Source: Chloroflexi bacterium bin125 (GTDB lineage: Bacteria > Chloroflexota > Dehalococcoidia > Bin125). Taken from it: 64,000 nt of DNA. The DNA lies in contig MPNM01000002.1 of the NCBI GenBank assembly GCA_002239025.1, forward strand, positions 248,001 to 312,000. Direction: 5' to 3'. Within the stretch, counting starts at the first letter, position 1; each line of letters begins with the position of its first letter. Shown here in pieces: positions 24,939-32,806 of the stretch. Made by a program: the position numbers and the translations under genes. A model generated the notes under the pieces. The model saw only the letters and a list, made by a program, of their open reading frames with translations, made no database searches and was not told the origin of the DNA.

Positions 24939-25735
24939 GTCAACAGCCAGCACGCCGTCGGCGACGACGACGTCCCGCGCGTCCTTCAGGAAACTCCGGC
25001 GAGTCCGAGGTCGGGCGCCGGCCTGAAGGCGAAACCAATACCGAATCCAGTGAGCGTGGTCGAGGCGGCGGCAAACGATCTGGTGCGGCAACCGCTGATC
25101 AACCGCAACGGAGGGGCACCATCTTTGGCATGCCGCGCATGTCTGTTGCCCTCCTCGGTGGTCTGCTGGTTGCGATGATCGCCGTCTTCGCGATGCAGCT
25201 CCTCTTCCCTCCGGACGATGTGGCCCAGGTCGAGGGAGTTCAGACATTCCCCGACCAGGGTCGGCGACACCTGGGCGAGGGCGAGACCTTCGACAGCTAC
25301 AACTCGTCGCCGCCGACCTCAGGCCCACAGCCGTCCGAAGCGCCGGACGCCGACGTGTATTTGCCTGACGACGAGAACATTCCCCAACCGGCTGAAATGT
25401 TGCCGCTGCTGGAGCGTGGCGGCGTCGTGATTTACTACGACCCGAACTCCTACAGCGATGCTGAAGACACGAGCGGCCTGCTCGGAGCGATGCAAAGCCT
25501 GCGTCAATTCCGTGAGCGGCTCGCAGTCGTGCCAGTCGAAGGCTTGGCCGAGGACCATGGCGGCGCAACTATCGTGATCGCCGCTTGGCGAACCCTGCTT
25601 CGCGTCGACCAATGGGACGCAGACGGTAACGAACAGATCACCGCCTTCCTCCAGAACGCGCCCGACGGCTACTACGACCGCTATCGGCTCGAACGCGGTG
25701 ACAGCACGGTGTCGGCGGGAACCTCATCGCAATGA
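24935..25735 (+). CDS. Membrane-anchored DUF3105-like protein
   Basis: A 266-residue protein. The first 65 residues are Arg/Gly/Ser-rich and basic (RRRRRRRPARPSG), followed by one membrane helix (about 71-91) and an outer domain. That domain has YNSSPPTSGPQPSEAPDADV and ERGGVVIYYDP, which match the PPTSG and LEHGxVVxxY pattern of DUF3105, although the usual His of the EHG motif is Arg. The function of DUF3105 is not established. ATG 24935 overlaps the upstream stop, and the downstream lipoprotein of the same family overlaps in turn. Confidence 0.78.
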   Translation: MSQQPARRRRRRRPARPSGNSGESEVGRRPEGETNTESSERGRGGGKRSGAATADQPQRRGTIFGMPRMSVALLGGLLVAMIAVFAMQLLFPPDDVAQVEGVQTFPDQGRRHLGEGETFDSYNSSPPTSGPQPSEAPDADVYLPDDENIPQPAEMLPLLERGGVVIYYDPNSYSDAEDTSGLLGAMQSLRQFRERLAVVPVEGLAEDHGGATIVIAAWRTLLRVDQWDADGNEQITAFLQNAPDGYYDRYRLERGDSTVSAGTSSQ

Positions 25736-26304
25736 TCCGTCTGAGTCCACGACTTGCCGTAGCGACCATCGCTGTCATGCTCGCTTTCGCCTTGTCGGCA
25801 TGCGGTGGTGGATCGAGTGAGGGTCAGACCTCAATCGACATCCGCGATCGTCCAGAACTCGAGATCTACGACAACGAACACACGACGGATCAACAGATTC
25901 ACCTGATCGGCAACCAACCGGCCGACTACACCGTGTTCCCGCCCTACGGCGAAGAACATTCCCCCATTCCCCTGGCCTGTGGCATCTACAGTTCCACGCC
26001 GCTCTTCGAGATGGTCGTCCACGCCATGGAGCACGGCGCGGTCGTCCTCTGGTACACGCCAACAGAGTTGAGCGCCGGCGACATCGTCGCCATCACCGAA
26101 GTTATGTCAAAGCATCTCAACGACAACGACTACGCAATCCAGGCGCCTTACGGGGGACTCGACGCCCCAATCATGCTCGTCGCCTGGGGAGTGCGCCTCC
26201 CGCTCAGCGAGGTCGACAAACCGGCAATCGAGCAGTTCTTCGACGAGTTCCACGACGACGCCCCCGAACCCATCGCCGCCGGCGGCTGCTCCACAGCCCG
26301 ATAA
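25732..26304 (+). CDS. DUF3105-like lipoprotein
   Basis: A 190-residue probable lipoprotein: a signal peptide (residues 1-22) ends in the lipobox LSAC with Cys24. The domain contains FPPYGEEHSPIPLACGIYSS and MEHGAVVLWYTP, the DUF3105 pattern with the His kept. It is coupled (ATGA) to the membrane-anchored paralog upstream, so the pair probably works together on the outer face of the membrane. The reaction or ligand is unknown. A conserved Cys (LACGIY) and the C-terminal GGCS could form a disulfide. Confidence 0.8.
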   Translation: MIRLSPRLAVATIAVMLAFALSACGGGSSEGQTSIDIRDRPELEIYDNEHTTDQQIHLIGNQPADYTVFPPYGEEHSPIPLACGIYSSTPLFEMVVHAMEHGAVVLWYTPTELSAGDIVAITEVMSKHLNDNDYAIQAPYGGLDAPIMLVAWGVRLPLSEVDKPAIEQFFDEFHDDAPEPIAAGGCSTAR

Positions 26305-26342
26305 CTCCGATCCGCAGCAGAAGTGGCCCAACTGGCTTCTGA

Positions 26343-26391
26343 TCCCCGCTTCCCCCCTTGCGGGGGAAGCTGCCGAAGGCTGAAGGGGGGG
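26343..26391 (+). repeat. Dispersed GC-rich repeat, copy 2
   Basis: Core GGAAGCTGCCGAAGGCTGAA between a C-run and a G-run, following the DUF3105 lipoprotein stop. It matches copy 4 most closely (same GAAGCTGCCGAAGGCTGAAG core). Confidence 0.75.
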
Positions 26392-26509
26392 TGCCAATCA
26401 AGCGCCACCAGGAATCGACACTGAGAGACAAGGAGAGGCGCCCAACCGACGATCCACTGCACGCCTCCTCAGTTCGGGCCGAACCAAATGGCGCAAACCA
26501 ACCACCGCT

Positions 26510-26515
26510 TACACT
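26510..26515 (+). promoter_or_regulatory. -10 element consistent with a leaderless transcript
   Basis: TACACT ends 7 bases before the preferred GTG 26523 of the acyl-CoA synthetase-like gene, again without a Shine-Dalgarno sequence, as at 17674. Confidence 0.4.
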
Positions 26516-26522
26516 CTCAAAC

Positions 26523-27980
26523 GTGACCAACCACAACTCAACTACCGACCACCCCCATCCACTCGATCCCATCTTCCACCCGCGAGGCGTCGCCGTCGTC
26601 GGAGCATCGCGCGGCAGCCGCGGCGCACGCGGACCCAGCGGCTGGCTCCAGTCGCTCAAGGACGCGGGACAGCCGAACATTTACCCCGTCAACCCAAGAG
26701 CTGACGAGATCGAAGGGCTTGCCGCTTACGCCCGCCTCACGGATATCCCCGGACCCGTCGACCACGTGATTAGCGCCATCCCCGCCGCCTACGTCCTCGA
26801 CATGCTTGAAGACGCTTCCGCCAAGGGCGTTCGCTCGATTCACCTCTTTACTGCCGGATTCGCCGAGACCGGTATCGCCGACCGCCAGAAACTTCAGCAC
26901 CAGCTCAAGGCCAGAGCCACGGAACTCGGCATCCGCCTGATCGGTCCCAACTGCTTAGGTCTCTACGTTCCCGAAGGCAACGTCTCCTTCACCCAACAAC
27001 TCCCAACCGACTCAGGGCCTGTCGCGTTCTTCTCCCAATCGGGCACCAACGCCAGTGACGCCACCTACAACGGCGCGCTCCGTGGCCTGCGCTTCTCCAA
27101 GGTCGTCTCATTCGGCAATGCGATCGACGTCTCCGCCGCCGAACTCCTCGACTATGCCGAGCACGATCCCAACACCGAGATCATCGGCGCCTACATCGAA
27201 GGCATGCCCGACGCCCGAGACTTCTTCCGCTCGCTGCGCAGCGCCGCGCGCAGCAAGCCGGTTGGCCTGCTTAAGGGAGGCCTCCTGCCTTCCGGCGGCC
27301 GAGCCACCCAATCCCACACTGCTTCGCTGGCCGGTTCCGGTCAGATCTGGGCCGCTGTCGCAAGACAAACCAATGCCGTCCTCGTCCACAACATGCAGGA
27401 AATGGTCGACCTTCTTGTCGGCTGGCGATTCGGCGCTGTCCCGGCCGGACCCCGGATCGGGCTGGTCGTCGGTGGAGGCGGCATTTCGGTGCAGGGCGCC
27501 GACGACGTCGAACGCGAAGGACTCCAACTGCCCGCGCTCAGCGATCACACCCTCAAACGGCTCGCCGAAGTCACACCGGTCGCCGGCACCGGCATCCGTA
27601 ATCCCGTCGACACCATGTCACTGTGGGACGGAGAACGGGTCAGGCCAACCCTGCAAGCAGTCGCCGAGGATCCGAGCGTCGACGCAATCATCGTCCAAAC
27701 CGGAATGAGCTGGGGTGTCGGATTCTTTGGCGACGACCAGATTGAAAACCGTCGCAGGATGATTGCCGAGATCGCCGAAGCCCGCGAACGGCACGGCATG
27801 GCAATCTCGATCGTGGTGCCGATCAACTTCGATCAGCGCCAGGGCAAGTCCAACGCGGAGTTGTCGCGAATGATCTCCGATGCCGGACTCCCGCTCTACT
27901 ACAACATCCGCGACGCCGCCCGCGCCATGAAGCGGCTCCTCACCTGGCAGACCCGGCACACCGAAAGATCGACCCCATGA
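26523..27980 (+). CDS. NDP-forming acyl-CoA synthetase-like protein (CoA-binding plus ligase domains)
   Basis: A 485-residue protein like the alpha-type half of ADP-forming acyl-CoA synthetases. An N-terminal CoA-binding Rossmann domain (PRGVAVVGASR) is followed by succinyl-CoA-ligase-like flavodoxin domains with IGPNCLGLY, FFSQSGTNASD and the phospho-His loop ATQSHTASLAG. No ATP-grasp domain is present, so it would need a beta-type partner or does not couple to ATP. The start is GTG 26523; a longer frame begins inside the repeat element and is unlikely. It overlaps the nitroreductase by 4 bases. Confidence 0.82.
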   Translation: MTNHNSTTDHPHPLDPIFHPRGVAVVGASRGSRGARGPSGWLQSLKDAGQPNIYPVNPRADEIEGLAAYARLTDIPGPVDHVISAIPAAYVLDMLEDASAKGVRSIHLFTAGFAETGIADRQKLQHQLKARATELGIRLIGPNCLGLYVPEGNVSFTQQLPTDSGPVAFFSQSGTNASDATYNGALRGLRFSKVVSFGNAIDVSAAELLDYAEHDPNTEIIGAYIEGMPDARDFFRSLRSAARSKPVGLLKGGLLPSGGRATQSHTASLAGSGQIWAAVARQTNAVLVHNMQEMVDLLVGWRFGAVPAGPRIGLVVGGGGISVQGADDVEREGLQLPALSDHTLKRLAEVTPVAGTGIRNPVDTMSLWDGERVRPTLQAVAEDPSVDAIIVQTGMSWGVGFFGDDQIENRRRMIAEIAEARERHGMAISIVVPINFDQRQGKSNAELSRMISDAGLPLYYNIRDAARAMKRLLTWQTRHTERSTP

Positions 27981-28606
27981 CCACCACCAATGACATCTAC
28001 GAAGTCATGCAGACACAGCGCGCCATCCGCCGCTGGACCGACGAGCCGGTTGACCCCGAGGTGATCGAGCGGATCATCCAGGCCGGATGTTGGGCGCCCA
28101 GCGGCAGTAACTCGCAACCCTGGGGCTTCCTCGTCGTCAGCGACGACGACAAGCGCGAACGCCTCGCAGCGGCACTCCGCTCTGGATTCGAGATGCGCGT
28201 GGGCAGCAGCTTTCCCAATCCTGATGAGGTCGAAGACCCTACCCGTCGACGCATGTATCGAGGCGCGAAAAGCCTCTTCGAGAACTTCGCTGCCGCACCG
28301 GTCTGGATCATCCCCTGCCTGCTCACCGATCTGTATCTGGCCCGCGCGGCGGATAGCCTGCTCGCCGGCAGCAGCATCTATCCCAGCATCCAGAACATCA
28401 TGCTCGCCGCCCGCGCCGAGGGTTTGGGCACCGTCCTGACGACTCCCCAGGACAGCATCATGGACGAGCTGCGCACGGAACTCAGCATCCCCGACAGCGC
28501 GTTGCCTGTCGCCATCATCCCCATGGGACACCCCAACGCCAACTTCGGCCCGGTTACTAGAAGGCCGCTCGACACGTTCCTCCACTGGAATGGCTGGAAC
28601 GACTAG
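27977..28606 (+). CDS. Nitroreductase-family FMN oxidoreductase
   Basis: A 209-residue flavoprotein with the family start QRAIRRWTDEPVD (14-26), CWAPSGSNSQPWGFLVV, the mid-segment SSIYPSIQNIMLAARAEGLGTVLTT and the end GHPN. Members reduce nitro groups, quinones or enoates, or act in flavin or halogen chemistry, using NAD(P)H. The start overlaps the upstream synthetase-like gene (ATGA), so the two are cotranscribed. Substrate unknown. Confidence 0.88.
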   Translation: MTTTNDIYEVMQTQRAIRRWTDEPVDPEVIERIIQAGCWAPSGSNSQPWGFLVVSDDDKRERLAAALRSGFEMRVGSSFPNPDEVEDPTRRRMYRGAKSLFENFAAAPVWIIPCLLTDLYLARAADSLLAGSSIYPSIQNIMLAARAEGLGTVLTTPQDSIMDELRTELSIPDSALPVAIIPMGHPNANFGPVTRRPLDTFLHWNGWND

Positions 28607-28612
28607 CCGCTC

Positions 28613-29260
28613 ATGCCCCCTGTCCGCCGAAAATTCTCTATCCGCAAAGCCAACGCACACCTGCGAGAAGCTGATCCTGTCATCGGACAGCTCATTGATC
28701 AGCACGGACCATTTCAACCACGACCTTCAGGCGACCCATGGTCGGCACTCGTCCGCTCCATCCTCTTCCAGCAGCTCGCCGGAGCAGCAGCCTCAGCAAT
28801 TCAACGCAAGTGGTTCGCCTACTACGGCGACGAGCAGACGACGCCAACACCTGAACAGATTCTCGCGACCCCCGATGAGGACTTTCGCGCCTGCGGCATC
28901 TCGCGGCAAAAGATGTCCTACTTCCGCGACCTCGCCGTTCACACTGCCGACGGCCGGCTCAAGCTCACACGACTCAATCGGATGTCCGACGACCATGTGA
29001 TCAAAGCGCTCACCGAAGTCAAAGGCATCGGCGAGTGGACCGCCCACATGCACCTGATGTTCCACCTCGGCCGCCCCGACATTCTGCCCGTCGGTGACCT
29101 AGGAGTGCGCAAAGGCATGCAGATCGCCTACGACCTCGCCGAAATGCCCAAGCCGAAAGAAGCCGCCGAGCTCGGCGCGAAATGGGCCCCGTATAGTTCG
29201 GTCGCCAGTTGGTACATGTGGCGCGCCGCCGACACCTTCACTCCCGACCAATCCCTCTAA
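28613..29260 (+). CDS. DNA-3-methyladenine glycosylase II-like (HhH-GPD, AlkA family)
   Basis: A base-excision repair glycosylase of 215 residues. The helix-hairpin-helix is EVKGIGEWTAHMHLMFHLG (residues 135-153) and the catalytic Asp162 is in LPVGDLGVRKG. The preceding helix WSALVRSILFQQLAGAAA matches the AlkA/Mag core. It lacks the N-terminal TATA-fold domain of E. coli AlkA, so it is the short Mag-like form. It removes alkylated purines. It lies 6 bases after the nitroreductase in the same direction. Confidence 0.88.
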   Translation: MPPVRRKFSIRKANAHLREADPVIGQLIDQHGPFQPRPSGDPWSALVRSILFQQLAGAAASAIQRKWFAYYGDEQTTPTPEQILATPDEDFRACGISRQKMSYFRDLAVHTADGRLKLTRLNRMSDDHVIKALTEVKGIGEWTAHMHLMFHLGRPDILPVGDLGVRKGMQIAYDLAEMPKPKEAAELGAKWAPYSSVASWYMWRAADTFTPDQSL

Positions 29261-29271
29261 GGAGACCCCAC

Positions 29272-30204
29272 ATGCCCGATGCCTCACGCGACCAACGAAT
29301 TGGCTTCATCGGTACCGGCAACATCGGCAATCCCATGGCTCGACAGTTGATCGCTGCCGGACACGAGCTGGTGATCTTCGACCTCCGACCCGAAGTCATG
29401 GAAAACCTGTTGGAGCTGGGAGCCGAGTCTGCCGATAGTTGTGCCGAGGTCGCCTCACGCTGTGGTGTCGTGATCACATCACTGCCTGGACCGCCCGAGG
29501 TCGAAGCTGCAATCACCGGGTCGGACGGCATCCTCGCTGGCGCATCCCGCGGCGATATCCATGTCGACCTGAGCAGCAATTCGATCACCGCCGTCCGACG
29601 CCTTGCCCAGCTCGAAGCCGACGCCGGCGTCTCATACATCGACGCGCCGGTCACCGGTGGCGTTCCTGGCGCCGAAGCAGGCACGCTGACCGTGCTGGGC
29701 AGTGGCGACGCCGACGCCTTCCAGCGCGTCCGTCCCTTGCTCGAGCACATCGGAGCCAACATCTTCCATCTTGGCGAGGCCGGGTCGGGTTGCCTGTTCA
29801 AGCTCCTCAACAACGTGATTATCCTCTGCGGCAATCAGATCGTGCAGGAGGCGCTGGTGTTGGGCACCAAGGCCGGTCTCGATCCTGAGGACTTGGTCGA
29901 GAAACTGCGGCTGGGCACGGCGCGCCCATACATGGGACTCGCTCCGTACCTGCTAGGCAAGCGCTTCGACAACCCATCCTTCACACTTCGACTGGCGGAA
30001 AAGGATGTTTCCCTCGCGCTTGAAGCGGCACGAGTCAACCAGGTCTCTATGCCCGTCGCCAACGCTGCTCATCAGACGTATCTCCGAGCGCTCAGCGCCG
30101 GACTCGGCGAACAGTCCTTCCTCGCAACCCTCCAGGCCATCGAGACCGCCGCTGGCTCAGAAATCCCCACCATCCAAATCGAAGGCGGCGGCGCCTCCCT
30201 CTAA
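29272..30204 (+). CDS. 3-hydroxyisobutyrate dehydrogenase-family oxidoreductase (1)
   Basis: A 310-residue beta-hydroxyacid dehydrogenase. The dinucleotide site is GFIGTGNIGNPMARQL, the substrate loop is YIDAPVTGGVPGAE and the catalytic Lys is in GSGCLFKLLNNVII (about residue 177). ATG 29272 has AAGGAG upstream. It oxidises a beta-hydroxy acid or reduces a semialdehyde with NAD(P). A close tandem paralog follows, so the pair arose by duplication. Specific substrate unknown. Confidence 0.87.
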   Translation: MPDASRDQRIGFIGTGNIGNPMARQLIAAGHELVIFDLRPEVMENLLELGAESADSCAEVASRCGVVITSLPGPPEVEAAITGSDGILAGASRGDIHVDLSSNSITAVRRLAQLEADAGVSYIDAPVTGGVPGAEAGTLTVLGSGDADAFQRVRPLLEHIGANIFHLGEAGSGCLFKLLNNVIILCGNQIVQEALVLGTKAGLDPEDLVEKLRLGTARPYMGLAPYLLGKRFDNPSFTLRLAEKDVSLALEAARVNQVSMPVANAAHQTYLRALSAGLGEQSFLATLQAIETAAGSEIPTIQIEGGGASL

Positions 30205-30220
30205 GAAATCGTTCAACACC

Positions 30221-31141
30221 ATGCCAGACTCCACACGCGACCAGCAAATCGGTTTCATCGGCACGGGAAACATCGGCAACCCGATGGCCCGCCAACTAAT
30301 CAGGGGCGGTCAACAGCTTGTCGTCTACGACCTGCGACGCGAGGTACTGGAGAATCTGCTCGAACTCGGCGCAGAGTCCGCCAGGAGCGCTGCCGAGGTC
30401 GCCTCGCGTTGCTCAATAGTCTTCACTTCGCTTCCCGGCCCAACTCAGATTGAGGCTGCGACTGCTGGTCCCGACGGCATCCTCGCCGGAGCCTCGCCGG
30501 GAGACATCCACATCGATCTCAGCACTAACTCGGTCGAGGGCGTCGAACGAATCCTTCAACTCGAGACGAACGCCGGAGTGATTCACATCGACGCGCCCGT
30601 CACCGGCGGAGTCGTGCGAGCCGGACAGGGCACACTCACCATCCTCGGCAGCGGAAACGCTGAGACTTTCGAACGCATCCGACCGCTCCTCGACCACATC
30701 GGCGAGCACGTGTTTCATCTCGGCGAAGCCGGCATGGGCTGCCTCTACAAGCTGATCAACAACGTGATCGTGCTCAGCGGCCACATGATCGTCCAGGAAG
30801 CGCTCGTCATGGGAACCAAAGCCGGACTCGATACACAGGACCTGGTCGAAAAGCTCCGCCAGGGCACCGCCAGGCCCTACATGGGACTGGCCGATGTGTT
30901 CCTGGCCAAGCAATGGGAAAACCCCACTTCCACAGTCGTCATTGCCGAGAAAGACATCGCGCTCGCACTAAAGCTGGCCCGCGACCAGCAAGTCCCGATG
31001 CCCGTCGCAAACGCTGTCCATCAGCACTACCTGGCAACCCTCGCCGCAGGATTCGACGACCTCCATCACTTCAGCGCCCAGGACGTCATGGAGGCCGCCG
31101 CCGGAATCTCAATTCCCCCGACTGCAATCGATAGCGACTAA
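30221..31141 (+). CDS. 3-hydroxyisobutyrate dehydrogenase-family oxidoreductase (2)
   Basis: A 306-residue tandem paralog of the gene upstream, with GFIGTGNIGNPMARQL identical in both. It keeps HIDAPVTGG and the Lys in GMGCLYKLINNVIVL. It starts at ATG 30221, 16 bases after the previous stop, with only weak ribosome-binding sequence; translation upstream is antisense-like or belongs to copy 1. Divergence is greatest in the C-terminal domain, which shapes substrate choice, so the two may serve different acids or form a heteromer. Confidence 0.87.
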   Translation: MPDSTRDQQIGFIGTGNIGNPMARQLIRGGQQLVVYDLRREVLENLLELGAESARSAAEVASRCSIVFTSLPGPTQIEAATAGPDGILAGASPGDIHIDLSTNSVEGVERILQLETNAGVIHIDAPVTGGVVRAGQGTLTILGSGNAETFERIRPLLDHIGEHVFHLGEAGMGCLYKLINNVIVLSGHMIVQEALVMGTKAGLDTQDLVEKLRQGTARPYMGLADVFLAKQWENPTSTVVIAEKDIALALKLARDQQVPMPVANAVHQHYLATLAAGFDDLHHFSAQDVMEAAAGISIPPTAIDSD

Positions 31142-31143
31142 GA

Positions 31144-31185
31144 CCTCCCCCTTTGGGGAAGGTGAACCGAAGGGGCGGAGGGGGC
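31144..31185 (+). repeat. Dispersed GC-rich repeat, divergent copy 3
   Basis: A shorter, more diverged form (CCCCCTTTGGGGAAGG, then CCGAAGGGGCGGAGGGGG) between convergent gene ends. It is assigned to the same family from its position and the CCGAAGG core, with less certainty than the others. Confidence 0.5.
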
Positions 31186-31195
31186 CGCGCAGCCT

Positions 31196-32719
31196 CTACC
31201 AGGCATCAACCGCATGCTTCTTCACCGGCGACAACGGAGCTCGGGGCGTCATTCGCAGCATCGCAATCAGCCGATCTCGCGTCTCCTCGGGTGGAATCAC
31301 GTCGTCAAACTCATACCGACGACCAGCGTTGATCGCCGAGTTATGTTCGCGCATGTCGTTGGCCCACTCGTCGCGGATTCGCTTCGCTTCCGCCGGATCG
31401 CGTTCTTCGACTTCACGGATCTCGTCACGGTTGACGAGGAGTGACGCACCTTCGAGGCCCATGCCGCCCGACTCCGCGGTCGGCCAGGCCAGGCGGACGT
31501 CTCGCGACGCAAACGAATTGCCCATCGCCGCCGGACCCAGACCGTACGCCTTGCGAAGCTGGATCGTGTAGAGCGGCACCGTCCGATTTTGGTGCGCAAT
31601 GATCGGTCGCGCATGGTGCCGCGCGATCCCTTGCTCTTCCGCCGGCCTCCCGACCATGTAGCCGGGATTGTCGACCAGCGACACCATCGCGATCTCGTGT
31701 GCATCACAGAGCTGGATAAAGCGTGCGATTTTGTCCGACGCGTCCGAGTCGATAGCACCGGCAATCACCGAGAGTGGCTGGTTGGCGATGATCCCCACCG
31801 ATCGGCCGCCAAGTCGTGCGAGCGCAGTAATCAACTGTGGAGCCCACGTCGGTCGCACTTCGAAGATGGTGTCACGATCCATGATCGCGCGAATCACCCG
31901 TCGCATGTCGTATGCACGCCGTCGATTCGACGGCACAATCCCTCGAATCCGCTCGGCCCACGGATCGGCCTCTCCATCTGGCAGGTCGTAGAGGAAGTAA
32001 CGCAGGTAACGTCCAGCAGCATCAATCGCCTCGGCTTCAGTCTCGACCATCAAATCGATCCCACCCACCCGGTCATGCATCTCCGCCGGACCAATGTCAT
32101 CGGGTGTCAGCTTCAGTCCCATAGCGCCCTCAACGAGCGGAGGACCTCCCATGCCAATCGCCGAGTCCCGAGTCGCCACGATGAAATCCGACAGCCCAGC
32201 AATCGAAGCATTCCCCGCAAACGATCGTCCCGACACCACCGACACGGTCGGCACCCAGCCCGAGAGCTGAGCCATGCCGTCAAAGGTCCCCCAGCGACCT
32301 GTCAGGCCCCGTTGCGATCCGGCCAGGTCATGCGCCCTTGCGCCGCCGCCGTCCGCGAACGTGATCAGCGGCCAACGGCGGTCGTGGACCAGATCAAGCA
32401 GTCGGTCGAACTTGCCATGATTCAACGCCGTCTGAGTACCGCCCTGCACCGTGTAGTCGTAAGACGCGATGCCCACCGGATGACCTTCGACCGTGCCAAA
32501 GCCCTGCACCAGACCATCCGCCGGACCGATCATCGACTTGTTGGCCGGAATCGCCAACACGCCATACTCGACAAAGCTGCCCTCATCGAGCACCCTGTCA
32601 ATCCGCTCTCGGGCCGTGAACTTGCCTTTCGCGTGAACCTTCGCCACGGCCTCGGGCCTGGCGTCATCCATCGCCTGGGCGCGAGCCTGGATGACCTCGT
32701 CGATGATCGCTTCGTCCAT
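31196..32719 (-). CDS. Acyl-CoA carboxylase carboxyltransferase (beta) subunit
   Basis: A 507-residue crotonase-fold carboxyltransferase of the propionyl/acetyl-CoA carboxylase beta family. It has KFTARERIDRVLDEGSF near the N-terminus, FADGGGARAHD and GRSFAGNASIAGLSDF in the first half, and SVIAGAIDSDASDKIARFI with VDNPGYMVG in the second. It transfers carboxyl from biotin to an acyl-CoA. Start ATG 32719 has GGAGG upstream; a longer frame exists but lacks support. No biotin-carboxylase/BCCP subunit is adjacent. It is divergent from an acyl-CoA synthetase 87 bases away. Confidence 0.88.
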   Translation of the reverse strand: MDEAIIDEVIQARAQAMDDARPEAVAKVHAKGKFTARERIDRVLDEGSFVEYGVLAIPANKSMIGPADGLVQGFGTVEGHPVGIASYDYTVQGGTQTALNHGKFDRLLDLVHDRRWPLITFADGGGARAHDLAGSQRGLTGRWGTFDGMAQLSGWVPTVSVVSGRSFAGNASIAGLSDFIVATRDSAIGMGGPPLVEGAMGLKLTPDDIGPAEMHDRVGGIDLMVETEAEAIDAAGRYLRYFLYDLPDGEADPWAERIRGIVPSNRRRAYDMRRVIRAIMDRDTIFEVRPTWAPQLITALARLGGRSVGIIANQPLSVIAGAIDSDASDKIARFIQLCDAHEIAMVSLVDNPGYMVGRPAEEQGIARHHARPIIAHQNRTVPLYTIQLRKAYGLGPAAMGNSFASRDVRLAWPTAESGGMGLEGASLLVNRDEIREVEERDPAEAKRIRDEWANDMREHNSAINAGRRYEFDDVIPPEETRDRLIAMLRMTPRAPLSPVKKHAVDAW

Positions 32720-32806
32720 TGGTTCTGACCCCTCCGCTGATACCCTCCGCATACGGTACCCGCTCATCCAGCCAGCAAGACCGCAACCCTGAGTTGGAGT
32801 CTCTTC

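Noticed and set aside
31589-32728. 379-codon ORF antisense to the carboxyltransferase
   Set aside because: Low-complexity Arg/His/Ser composition; opposite strand has a full set of carboxyltransferase motifs.
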